From assembly GCA_036277075.1 (NCBI GenBank), contig DASUNQ010000237.1:1-21446 (forward strand): a stretch of DNA of 21,446 nt. The letters are read 5' to 3'. The position numbers and the translations under genes are program-made. Shown one piece after another: positions 7,017 to 14,279 of this stretch. A model generated the notes under the pieces. The model was given only the letters and a program-made list of their open reading frames with translations. It ran no database searches and was not told where the DNA came from. The stretch is from DASUNQ01 sp036277075. Its GTDB lineage: Bacteria; Acidobacteriota; Thermoanaerobaculia; Multivoradales; UBA5704. Positions within the stretch are counted from its first letter, which is position 1, and each line of letters begins with the position of its first letter.

Positions 7017-8225
7017 ATGCGGAAGCTGTTGTTCGTCGTCACGACGGGCTCCAACATGGGCGACCTGTCGCTCTGCCAGGCCTGGATCGCGGACCTGGGG
7101 CACCGGCGTTACCGCTACGGGTTCGTCCTCAGCCCGCGGCTGGCGCCGTTTCTCGATCCGCGCGACGAGCGGTTCTTCTTCGCGCCCGAGGTCCACGTCC
7201 GGGAGACGATCCTCGCCGCCGTCGAGCGCTTCGCGGCGGACGCCGTCGTCGTCGCCTGCAACGGCTTCTGGAACCTCCCCGGCCAGGAAGGGGCGACCTT
7301 CGGCTCCTTCCCGCTCGAGCCGCACGACCTCGGCGTGCCGGTGCTGTCATTCGACCCCTTCGAAATCGGCTTCGACCTGCGCCTGCCGGGGAGCGCCGAG
7401 GCGAAACGGTTCGCGGCCGTGCCGCACTGGGTATGGGCCTTGCGCTACATGTCGCTCGAACCCACGAGCCCGAACGCCCGCCACTTCCGCGCCCGCCGCG
7501 CCTATGCCGCGGCGCGCCGGCGCCCGCGCGCCGAGACCCTCGCCCGCCACGGCGGTGACCCGGACAAGCGGATGCTGGTCTACGCCGTCTCCCGCAACCG
7601 CTTCGACTACATCCAGGAGCACTTCCCCGGCTACTACCGACACCTCGGCGGGCTGCTCGCGCGCCCGCCGCTCGACCGCGCGCAGGTCTTCGTGCTGGCG
7701 CCGCGGCCGCTCCCCGAGCTGGCCGGCCTCGCGCACGTGCGGCAGGTGCCGTTCGTCCCCTACGAGGAGTTCCTGGCCCTGGTCGGCGCCGCCGACCTCT
7801 ATCTCGCCGACTCGCTGCTCTCCTGCATCGTCGACGCCTTCCATCTCGGCACGCCGGCCCTCCTGCTCGCCAACTCCGAGGCGAGCCGCGGCCTGGAGGC
7901 CGGCAGTTTCCTGGCGGGCCGCTTTTTTCCCTACCGCGTTTTCCCCTACGGCATGTGCGAGATCTCCGAGGCGCTCGAGCGGCGCTTCGGCATCGCCAGC
8001 TGCTACGAAGTGGCGGAAGTCTTGAATGAGACCGAAGTGGTCGACCGCGCGGCCGCGCTGCTGTTCGACGACGAGCGCCGCGCCGCCCTGAAGCGGGCCT
8101 GCCGCCGCTGGCGGCGGCAGCGCTCCGCCCTGCCGAAGCCGCGCGCCATCGTCGAGGAGGTCCTGACCGCCGTTCCACCAACCAACCAACCCAACGAAAG
8201 GGGACGCGATGAGCAACAAAGGTGA
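7017..8225 (+). CDS. GT-B-fold-like protein, putative glycosyltransferase (first gene of cluster)
   Basis: A 402-aa soluble protein without signal peptide. The N-terminus (LLFVVTTGSNMGDLSLCQAW) has the short strand plus Gly-rich turn typical of GT-B glycosyltransferases. The segment about 235-300 (VFVLAPRPLPEL to YLADSLLSCIVDAFHLGTPALLL) resembles the donor-side Rossmann domain of MurG/UGT-like enzymes, with an Ala-Asp and a Gly-Thr-Pro turn. I cannot assign a sugar or acceptor; a DUF6365-type family is a possible but unverified placement. ATG 7017 is chosen over TTG 6954 because a GGGAGGGAGG sequence precedes it. Its last 17 bases overlap the start of the repeat-peptide gene, so the two are probably co-translated, and this protein is the closest candidate partner of the peptide. 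Confidence 0.7.
   Translation: MRKLLFVVTTGSNMGDLSLCQAWIADLGHRRYRYGFVLSPRLAPFLDPRDERFFFAPEVHVRETILAAVERFAADAVVVACNGFWNLPGQEGATFGSFPLEPHDLGVPVLSFDPFEIGFDLRLPGSAEAKRFAAVPHWVWALRYMSLEPTSPNARHFRARRAYAAARRRPRAETLARHGGDPDKRMLVYAVSRNRFDYIQEHFPGYYRHLGGLLARPPLDRAQVFVLAPRPLPELAGLAHVRQVPFVPYEEFLALVGAADLYLADSLLSCIVDAFHLGTPALLLANSEASRGLEAGSFLAGRFFPYRVFPYGMCEISEALERRFGIASCYEVAEVLNETEVVDRAAALLFDDERRAALKRACRRWRRQRSALPKPRAIVEEVLTAVPPTNQPNERGRDEQQR
8199..8204 (+). promoter_or_regulatory. Strong ribosome binding site of the repeat peptide
   Basis: AGGGGA within GAAAGGGGA, four bases before ATG 8209. It lies inside the end of the upstream gene. It is among the best ribosome binding sites in the cluster, where most other genes rely on stop/start overlaps, so the peptide may be made in excess over its neighbours. 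Confidence 0.55.
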
Positions 8226-8454
8226 GTACCTGACCGAGGAGCAGCGCGCCCATCTCGAGCGCGCCGAGGCCCTGCGGGCGAAGAAAGTGGCCGAGGTGAT
8301 CATCGCCAAGCACGTGCAGATGAAGAAGCTCGCCGAGGTGGTCATTGCCAAGCACCTGCAGATGAAGAAGCTCGCCGAGGTGGTCATTGCCAAGCACGTG
8401 CAGATGAGCCAGTTGGCGAAGCAGCTCGAGGCGCAACAAGCCAAGGGCAAGTGA
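8209..8454 (+). CDS. 81-aa lysine-rich tandem-repeat peptide, candidate precursor or scaffold
   Basis: I do not recognise a family. Residues 1-24 form a charged, probably helical head (LTEEQRAHLERAEALRA). Residues 25-38, 39-52 and 53-66 are three copies of a 14-residue unit of the form KKLAEVVIAKHVQM; 67-80 is a degenerate fourth copy (SQLAKQLEAQQAKG). There is no Cys, no signal peptide and no transmembrane segment. The unit is predicted helical and amphipathic, with an invariant Lys-His pair and a Gln-Met end. The gene sits third-frame overlapped between a GT-B-like gene and a GT2 gene, upstream of two radical SAM/SPASM genes and a PqqD-like fusion. That is the setting of a RiPP precursor (inference). 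Alternatives are a coiled-coil scaffold for the enzymes or a small DNA- or membrane-binding helix. It is real: strong ribosome binding site and GTGA coupling to the next gene. Confidence 0.8.
   Translation: MSNKGEYLTEEQRAHLERAEALRAKKVAEVIIAKHVQMKKLAEVVIAKHLQMKKLAEVVIAKHVQMSQLAKQLEAQQAKGK
8281..8406 (+). repeat. Three 42-bp direct repeats inside the peptide gene
   Basis: Units at 8281-8322, 8323-8364 and 8365-8406. Units 2 and 3 differ at one base (CTG versus GTG, a Leu/Val change); unit 1 differs from unit 3 at five bases. Identity at the DNA level, including synonymous sites, points to recent duplication or gene conversion, and copy number may vary between strains. Confidence 0.95.
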
Positions 8455-9302
8455 CCGGCCGCTGGCCGGCGCGGCCGGCGCCGCCCGAGGCGGACGTCCT
8501 CGTGCCCTTCTTCAACAAGCACGAGGTCCTCCTCCGCTGCCTGCGCGCCCTGCTCGCGGCGATCGGGAGACGGCATCACGTCGTCCTGATCGACGACGGG
8601 TCGCGGCCGTGGGAGCGGCACGCCGTCGACGAGTTCGTGGCGCGGGCCGGGCGGCCGATCGAGGTCGTGACGCTGCCCGAGAACCGGGGCTACAAGGAGG
8701 CCCTGTGCGCGGGCTTCCGCGCCGGCCGGCGCCCGTACGTCCTTTTCCTCAACAGCGACGCGGTGGTCACGCCGGGCTTCGACCTCCGGCTGCTGGAAGC
8801 GATGGCCGACCCGCTGGTGGGCGCCGCAGCGCCGGTGTCGAACCATCCCACGGACCTCTTCCAGTACCGGCCGGCGCTCGCCGGCCTGCGCCCGGAGGCG
8901 GCCGTGGACCCCGGCGCGGACCTCGACCGCCGGTTCCGCCGCCTGCGCCCGGTCCCGGCCGGGACGATCACCGCGGCGCCCTACCTGACCGGCATGTGCC
9001 TGGCCCTCGAACGGGGGCTCTTCGAGCGGGTGGGGCTGTTCGGCCTCGCCTACCGCCACGGCTACTTCGAGGACCTCGCCCTCTCCTGCCAATTGCGGCA
9101 GCTCGGCTACCGCCTGGTGGTCCGCGAGGACTGCTTCGTCTACCACCAGGGGCATGCCACCTACACCGAGAAGACGCAGGACGAGAAAAGCGACATCGTC
9201 TTCCACAACTTCCGGATATTCGAGGCGGAGTGGGGCCACATGCCCGAGCACGCCGACCTCCGCCAGAGGATGGACTACGCCGGCGAGGTCGCCCCGTTGT
9301 GA
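8451..9302 (+). CDS. Family 2 glycosyltransferase (GT-A fold)
   Basis: A 283-aa cytoplasmic enzyme with standard GT2 landmarks: DVLVPFFNKHEVLLRCLRAL at the N-terminus, IDDGS at 47-51 (nucleotide binding), PENRGYKEALCAGF, FLNSDAVV with Asp103 as the DXD-type metal site, LTGMCLALERGLFERVGLF and FEDLALSCQLRQLGYR with Glu207-Asp208 as the acceptor-side acidic pair. It resembles rhamnosyltransferase-like GT2 proteins, but donor and acceptor cannot be told from sequence. Its GTG start overlaps the repeat-peptide stop (GTGA) and its stop overlaps the next start (GTGA), so it is coupled on both sides. The peptide is a plausible acceptor by position only. Confidence 0.9.
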   Translation: MTGRWPARPAPPEADVLVPFFNKHEVLLRCLRALLAAIGRRHHVVLIDDGSRPWERHAVDEFVARAGRPIEVVTLPENRGYKEALCAGFRAGRRPYVLFLNSDAVVTPGFDLRLLEAMADPLVGAAAPVSNHPTDLFQYRPALAGLRPEAAVDPGADLDRRFRRLRPVPAGTITAAPYLTGMCLALERGLFERVGLFGLAYRHGYFEDLALSCQLRQLGYRLVVREDCFVYHQGHATYTEKTQDEKSDIVFHNFRIFEAEWGHMPEHADLRQRMDYAGEVAPL

Positions 9303-11785
9303 CCGCCGCACCGGAGCGGATCGACGTCTTCCTGCGGAAGGGCTTCGGCGGCCGCGCCGCGGCGGCGGCGCCGCCCGCCCCGGGCGAGGGGGGCTGCGGC
9401 GAGGTCGTCCGCTACCGCCTCGGCGACGACCTCGCGGCGATCCGCGCCCAGCTCCTCGACGGCGCGGCCCGCCGCGTCTTCTTCCTCGATGACGCGGTCG
9501 CCCTCGACGCGGACGGCTGGCGGCGCGTCCTCGAAGCGGCGGCGGCCTGGCGGGACGCCCCCGCGCTGAGCTTCTGGACCCCGGCGCTGCGCAGCGTGCT
9601 CGGCCTCGCGGCGGGAGCGGAGGCCTGCCCGGCCGCCGCGGCCCTCCTCCCCTCCTGGCTCTGCCTCGCCGGGCGTGACGTGCTCCGCGCGTCCGAGGCG
9701 GCGCTCGCCTGCCGCACGCCGGAGTTCGCGCTGCTCGCGCTCGGCCGCGAGCTGGCCGCGGCCGGCCGCCCCGCGCTCCTGCTCGGCGGCCTCGAGCCGC
9801 GCTTCGACCCCCGCGCCTGGGCCGGCGAGCTGGTGTTCCACCGGCGGGAGGCGCTGCGCGCCGACTACGCCGACTGGCGGCGGCGCCACCCGACCGCGGC
9901 CGTCCCTCCGCAGTTCCGGCTGGAGAGCCACAGCCGCTTCGTCTCCGCTCCGCCGGCCCGCAACGGCGAGCCCGCGGCCGCCTTCCCGCGCTTCAGCGTC
10001 GTCTGCCCGGTCTTCAAGCCGGACTTCCTGGCCGACATGGTGCGCTCGGTGCGCGATCAGACCTGGCCCCACTGGGAGCTGCTGCTCGCCGTCGACGGCC
10101 CGCCCCCCGCCGCGGCGGCGCGGATCCGCGCCATCCTCGCCGACTTCGCCGACCTGCGCATCGTCTGCACCTGGCAGGAGAACCGGGGGACCGGACCGAC
10201 CCGGCGAAGCCTGGCCGAGCGGGCCGGAGGCGACTTCGTCGTCACCATCGACGACGACGACGTGCTGCTGCCAGACGCCTTGGCGGTCTTCGCCGCCGCC
10301 GCCCGCCGCCACCCCGAGGCGCGCTGCTTCCGGGCCGGCGCGCGGATCGTCGGCCTGGTCGCGGAGGAGCTGCCGCCGCGGAAGCGCTACCTGATCGACG
10401 GCATCCCCAACGATCCGCTGGAGATCACCCAGCCCTACGCGGTGGCGCGGGCGACGCTCGCCGAGGTGGGAGGGTACGAGTGGGACGAGGACCTCCACCG
10501 CGCGGGCGAGGACACGATCCTCTTCCACCAGCTCGACCGCGCCGGGATCGAGACCTGCCTCCTCGACCGGGCCCTCTACCTGCGCCGGCTGTCGACCAAG
10601 AACCTGACGCTCCGTTTCGAGGTCGACGAGGCGCTGGCGCACTTCCGGAACCTGGAGACCCGCTTCTGCCCGCCGGCCTGGCGGCGGGTGGAGCGCCGCT
10701 TCCAGCTGCGCGGCAACTTCCAGCGCGCGGTCACCGTCTTCGCCGGCGCGGAGCGCGGGCCCGAGGTGGTCTGTTCAACCGACTTCTTCCAGTACCAGAC
10801 GCTCGGCGACCTGAGCGACGTGACGATCGACCTGGAGGTGACCTCGGCCTGCAACGCGGTCTGCGGCTTCTGCCCGCGCGAGGTGATGCCAGACCGCAAG
10901 CGCTACCTCGACCTGGAGGTCGTCGAGCGGCTCGCCGACGAGCTGCGGGGGGAGCCAAAACGGTGGCAGGTCGTGCTCTGCGGCATCGGCGAGTCGACCC
11001 TCCACCCGCAGCTCGACCGCATCGTCAGCACGCTGGCCGAGGCCGGCGCCTTCGTCGCCATGACCACCAACGGCGAGCTCCTCACCCCGCGGCGCTTCGA
11101 GGAGCTGGCCGCGCTGGGGCTCGGGAGCTTCAACTTCAGCCTCAACGCCGCCACCGCCGAGACCCACCGGCGGGTGATGAAGCTGAAGCGCTTCGACCGC
11201 ATCGTCGCCAACCTGGAGGAGATCCTGGAGCTGCGCCGCCGCGCCTGGCCGCAGGTGCGGGTGCACGTCAGCTTCGTCGTCTGCACCGCGAACCAGCACG
11301 AGGTCGCGGCCTTCGTCGAGTACTGGCGGCCGCGCGGCCCGTCGCAGATCTGGCTCCACCCGGTCAACAACCGGGCCGGGTTGCTGGGGGCGGAGATCAA
11401 GTCGGCGTCCCTGGAAGGCTTCGCCGCCGCCTACCGCGGCGATCCGCTGGTGGCGGTGGACATCTTCCGCGACCACGCGGAAGAGGACAACCTGTGCAAG
11501 ATCGCCCGCTCGCTGATGTTCATCTCCGCCGACGGCGAGATGCGGCTCTGCGCCATGGACTACCGGCGGCAGACCTCGTACGGGAACCTGCGCCAGAAGA
11601 GCCTGCAGCAGATGCACTTCGAGAAGCTCCTCGGCTACGTCCGGGGGGAGCAGCGGGACTTCTGCCGGGGCTGCGACTTCTGCCCCGCGCGCGAACGGGA
11701 CGACGCCCCGCGCGGGCTCGCGATCTGGCCGGGAACCGGTCATGGAATGGACGACCTTCCGCTCGTCGCTGCGCCTCGACCCTGA
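9299..11785 (+). CDS. Glycosyltransferase family 2 / radical SAM-SPASM fusion protein
   Basis: An 828-aa fusion. Residues 1 to about 225 are poorly conserved but RRVFFLDDAVALDADGW looks like the DXD strand of a degenerate GT-A domain. Residues 231 to about 450 are a GT2 domain: RFSVVCPVFKPDFLADMV, WENRGTGPTRR-like loop (QENRGTGPTRRSLAE) and TIDDDDVL at 316-323. Residues about 508-815 are a radical SAM enzyme: CNAVCGFC gives Cys518, Cys522 and Cys525 for the AdoMet [4Fe-4S] cluster, followed by VLCGIGESTLHPQL and TTNGELL. A C-terminal SPASM-type auxiliary cluster site follows with Cys733, Cys751 and the CRGCDFC set (789, 792, 795). The chemistry is unknown; SPASM enzymes usually modify peptides or proteins. 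The next gene starts 44 bp before its stop. Confidence 0.88.
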   Translation: MTAAPERIDVFLRKGFGGRAAAAAPPAPGEGGCGEVVRYRLGDDLAAIRAQLLDGAARRVFFLDDAVALDADGWRRVLEAAAAWRDAPALSFWTPALRSVLGLAAGAEACPAAAALLPSWLCLAGRDVLRASEAALACRTPEFALLALGRELAAAGRPALLLGGLEPRFDPRAWAGELVFHRREALRADYADWRRRHPTAAVPPQFRLESHSRFVSAPPARNGEPAAAFPRFSVVCPVFKPDFLADMVRSVRDQTWPHWELLLAVDGPPPAAAARIRAILADFADLRIVCTWQENRGTGPTRRSLAERAGGDFVVTIDDDDVLLPDALAVFAAAARRHPEARCFRAGARIVGLVAEELPPRKRYLIDGIPNDPLEITQPYAVARATLAEVGGYEWDEDLHRAGEDTILFHQLDRAGIETCLLDRALYLRRLSTKNLTLRFEVDEALAHFRNLETRFCPPAWRRVERRFQLRGNFQRAVTVFAGAERGPEVVCSTDFFQYQTLGDLSDVTIDLEVTSACNAVCGFCPREVMPDRKRYLDLEVVERLADELRGEPKRWQVVLCGIGESTLHPQLDRIVSTLAEAGAFVAMTTNGELLTPRRFEELAALGLGSFNFSLNAATAETHRRVMKLKRFDRIVANLEEILELRRRAWPQVRVHVSFVVCTANQHEVAAFVEYWRPRGPSQIWLHPVNNRAGLLGAEIKSASLEGFAAAYRGDPLVAVDIFRDHAEEDNLCKIARSLMFISADGEMRLCAMDYRRQTSYGNLRQKSLQQMHFEKLLGYVRGEQRDFCRGCDFCPARERDDAPRGLAIWPGTGHGMDDLPLVAAPRP

Positions 11786-13247
11786 GCAGGCGCTCCAGGC
11801 CGAAACGCTGCTGAGCGCCGCCAAGGAGGGGTTCGCCGCGGTCTGCGGGCGGGGCACCGCCGACGGCAAGCCCTCGCCGCTCGCCTTCCTCGCGCGGCGG
11901 TGGGACGACGCTCCGGAGCTGGCGGCGGCGCTGGAGGGGGCCTTCCTCGCCTACTTGGGCGGCGAGCGCGCGGCGGGTGCGGGCGCGAGCTATCTCGAGG
12001 AGGGGGGGCGGATCGCGGCGCGGGCCGGCGAGCGGCTGGCCGCCGGCCTCGACGCGGCGCAGCGGGGCGCCCTCGCCGGCCTCGGGCTCGACAGCCTGCT
12101 CCAGGTCGAGACGGCAAGCGACCCGCTCGGCGCCCGGCTCAAGGAGCTGCTGGCGGGGCTGCCGCCGCCGGTCGAGACGGGGACCGTGAGCGGGCTGCCG
12201 GCGGCCGAGGCGCACGGCGCCAAGTTCGCCGGCCTCTTCTGCGCGCAGCCGTTCCAGTACGCGCAGATCGACCCCCTCGGCCAGCTCTACCTCTGCTGCC
12301 CACAGCTCCTGCCGCAGAGCGTCGGCCGTCTCGACGGGCAGGACCTGATGAGCGCCTGGAACTCGCCCACCGCGGTTGCCGTCCGCGAGTCGATTCTCGA
12401 CGGCACCTTCGCCTACTGCTGCGAGTCGACCTGCGGGCTGCTGCAGCAGCGCGCCCTGCCGCGCGTCGAGGAGGTGGCCCACCCCGAGCACCGGCGGATC
12501 ATCTCCGAGCGGATCACCCGCCTCGACCACGGACCGCGCATCATGAACCTCTCCTACGACCGTTCCTGCAACCTCGCCTGCCCCTCCTGCCGCAGCGACT
12601 TCATCGTGCTGCGGGGGAAGGCGCGGCAGCGGGCGAGCGTCATCCACGAGCGGGTCCTCGGCCGCCACCTGCGCGACGCCGAGCGGCTGATCATCACCGG
12701 CAGCGGCGATCCCTTCAGCAGCCGCCTCTACCTCTCGTTCCTGCGCACTTTCGACCCGGCGGCGATCCCCGGGCTGCGCATCACGCTCTCGACCAACGGC
12801 CTGCTGCTGAACGAGGAGACCTGGCGCTCGATCTGCCACCAGGCGGTCGACAGCGTCGACGTCTCGGTCGACGCCGCGACGCCGGCGACCTACGCCGCCA
12901 ACCGCGGCGGCGACTTCGCGCAGCTCCTGGCGAACCTCCGCTTCCTCGGCGGTCTGCGCGCCGCCGGCGAGCTGGCGCGCTTCGAGTTGCACTTCGTCGT
13001 CCAGGCCAACAACTTCCGCGAGATGCGGGCCTTCGCCGAGCTGGGGCGTGAGCTGGGCTGCGACGTCGTCTGCTTCAAGCAGCTCGTCAACTGGGGGACC
13101 TACTCCGCCGCGGACTACGCCCGCCGGGCGGTGCAGGCCCCGGACCACCCCGAGCACGGCGAGCTGCGCGAGCTGCTGCGCGACCCGCTCTTGCGCGATC
13201 CCCGGGTCTACCTCCACGACCTCTCCCACCTGCTCGAGGCCGGTTAG
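11742..13247 (+). CDS. Radical SAM protein with SPASM-like cluster domain placed before the core
   Basis: A 501-aa protein. The radical SAM core begins at about residue 268, with CNLACPSC giving Cys276, Cys280 and Cys283, then LIITGSGDPFSSRLY (the GGEP-like turn) and TLSTNGLLL. The auxiliary-cluster region lies upstream, not downstream: FCAQPFQYAQIDPLGQLYLC with Cys167, Cys185 and Cys186, then DLMSAWNS and AYCCESTC (Cys226, 227, 231). That order reverses the usual radical-SAM-then-SPASM layout. The N-terminal 160 residues are helical and unassigned. The substrate is unknown. Start ATG 11742 lies inside the upstream gene; its TAG stop shares one base with the next GTG. As the second radical SAM enzyme of the cluster, it likely acts on the same substrate. 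Confidence 0.87.
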   Translation: MEWTTFRSSLRLDPEQALQAETLLSAAKEGFAAVCGRGTADGKPSPLAFLARRWDDAPELAAALEGAFLAYLGGERAAGAGASYLEEGGRIAARAGERLAAGLDAAQRGALAGLGLDSLLQVETASDPLGARLKELLAGLPPPVETGTVSGLPAAEAHGAKFAGLFCAQPFQYAQIDPLGQLYLCCPQLLPQSVGRLDGQDLMSAWNSPTAVAVRESILDGTFAYCCESTCGLLQQRALPRVEEVAHPEHRRIISERITRLDHGPRIMNLSYDRSCNLACPSCRSDFIVLRGKARQRASVIHERVLGRHLRDAERLIITGSGDPFSSRLYLSFLRTFDPAAIPGLRITLSTNGLLLNEETWRSICHQAVDSVDVSVDAATPATYAANRGGDFAQLLANLRFLGGLRAAGELARFELHFVVQANNFREMRAFAELGRELGCDVVCFKQLVNWGTYSAADYARRAVQAPDHPEHGELRELLRDPLLRDPRVYLHDLSHLLEAG

Positions 13248-14269
13248 TGCAGGCGCTCCACCCCGACGCCTACCCGCGCCTCCTGCCGCACGCCGGCTTC
13301 GCCGCCGACGGCGCCTGGCTGGGCGCCGGCCTGTGGGCCGAGCTCCCCGCCGAAGCCGCCCCGCTCTGCCGCGCCTGCGACGGGCGGACGGCCTACCGCG
13401 ACCTCCAGGCGCGCTTCCCCGGCTTGGAGCTGCCGGCGGCGGCGCTGGAGTACGTCGTCTGGCTCGGCCGGCCGCTGCCGGCAAGCGCCGGCGCTTCTTC
13501 CGCCGTGGCGGCCGGCGAGCGGATCGTCGTCCTCTCGCCCCACCCGCAAGTCGGCTTCCTGTCGATGGGCGGCTACCTCCTCAACCGCCGCGGCCGGCGG
13601 CGCTGCACCGTCGTGAGCTGCTTCTCGCAGGTCGCGACGACCCTGCTGCCGGAAGCCTTCGACACCGTCCACGCCGTCTCGGCGATCCGCCGCGACGAGG
13701 CGGCCCTCTGCGCGCGCATCGCCGGCTGCGAGCTGGCGTGCCTCGACTTCCCGGCCGACGAGATCCGCCTCGGCCTCGTCCCCGAAGACCGGCTGGAACG
13801 GGCGGAGGAGCGGCTGCGCAGCGCCCTGACGCAGAGCCTCTACCGGCTGCTCGCCGCGGCGCCGCCCGCCGACCTGTTCGCCCCCGCCGGCATGGGCGAG
13901 CACTCCGACCACAAGATGCTCTTCGAGATCGCGCTCAATTTCTTCAAGCAGGGCTACTTCCCCGCGACCCGCTTCCACTTCTACGAGGACTTCCCCTTCG
14001 CCGCCGCCTACCTGCACGCCGACGACTTCCTCTCCCGCTTCGAGCGCGCCTACGCAGAGCTGGAGGTCTGGGCCGAGGACGTCTCCGGCGTGCTCGGGGA
14101 GAAGCTCCTGCTGCTCGACGTCCACCGCTCGCTCTTCACCGCCGCCGACCGCCGCCGGCTCGAGCGGCTGGCGCGGCGCGACGCGCGGCTCTACGGCGGG
14201 GAGGCGGCCCCGCCGCCGGCCGCCGTCGAGCCGTTCTGGAGCCTCGCCGAGCTGGGGCTGCCGGCGTGA
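13247..14269 (+). CDS. PIG-L/LmbE-like protein with degraded active site and PqqD-like N-terminus
   Basis: A 340-aa protein with two parts. Residues about 30-75 (PLCRACDGRTAYRDLQARFP then LEYVVWLGRP) follow the PqqD/RRE winged-helix pattern, in which a CDGxxT turn precedes a helix and a final hydrophobic helix. This assignment is by pattern only. Residues about 90-290 resemble the PIG-L/LmbE N-acetylglucosamine deacetylase fold: VVLSPHPQVGFLSMGGYLL and GEHSDHKML. The first metal motif normally reads HPDDE or HPDDA; here His99 is kept but the two Asp positions are Gln101 and Val102. The second motif (His219, Asp221, His222) is kept. Zinc hydrolysis by the usual mechanism is therefore doubtful. 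The gene sits directly after the two radical SAM genes, where a peptide-recognition domain would fit. Confidence 0.75.
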   Translation: MQALHPDAYPRLLPHAGFAADGAWLGAGLWAELPAEAAPLCRACDGRTAYRDLQARFPGLELPAAALEYVVWLGRPLPASAGASSAVAAGERIVVLSPHPQVGFLSMGGYLLNRRGRRRCTVVSCFSQVATTLLPEAFDTVHAVSAIRRDEAALCARIAGCELACLDFPADEIRLGLVPEDRLERAEERLRSALTQSLYRLLAAAPPADLFAPAGMGEHSDHKMLFEIALNFFKQGYFPATRFHFYEDFPFAAAYLHADDFLSRFERAYAELEVWAEDVSGVLGEKLLLLDVHRSLFTAADRRRLERLARRDARLYGGEAAPPPAAVEPFWSLAELGLPA

Positions 14270-14279
14270 GGCGATCGCC

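Noticed and set aside
7347..9311. 654-aa minus-strand frame
   Set aside because: Antisense to the GT-B-like gene, the repeat peptide and the GT2 gene; no recognisable domain.
11520..13484. 654-aa minus-strand frame
   Set aside because: Antisense to the second radical SAM gene, whose Cys motifs are unambiguous.
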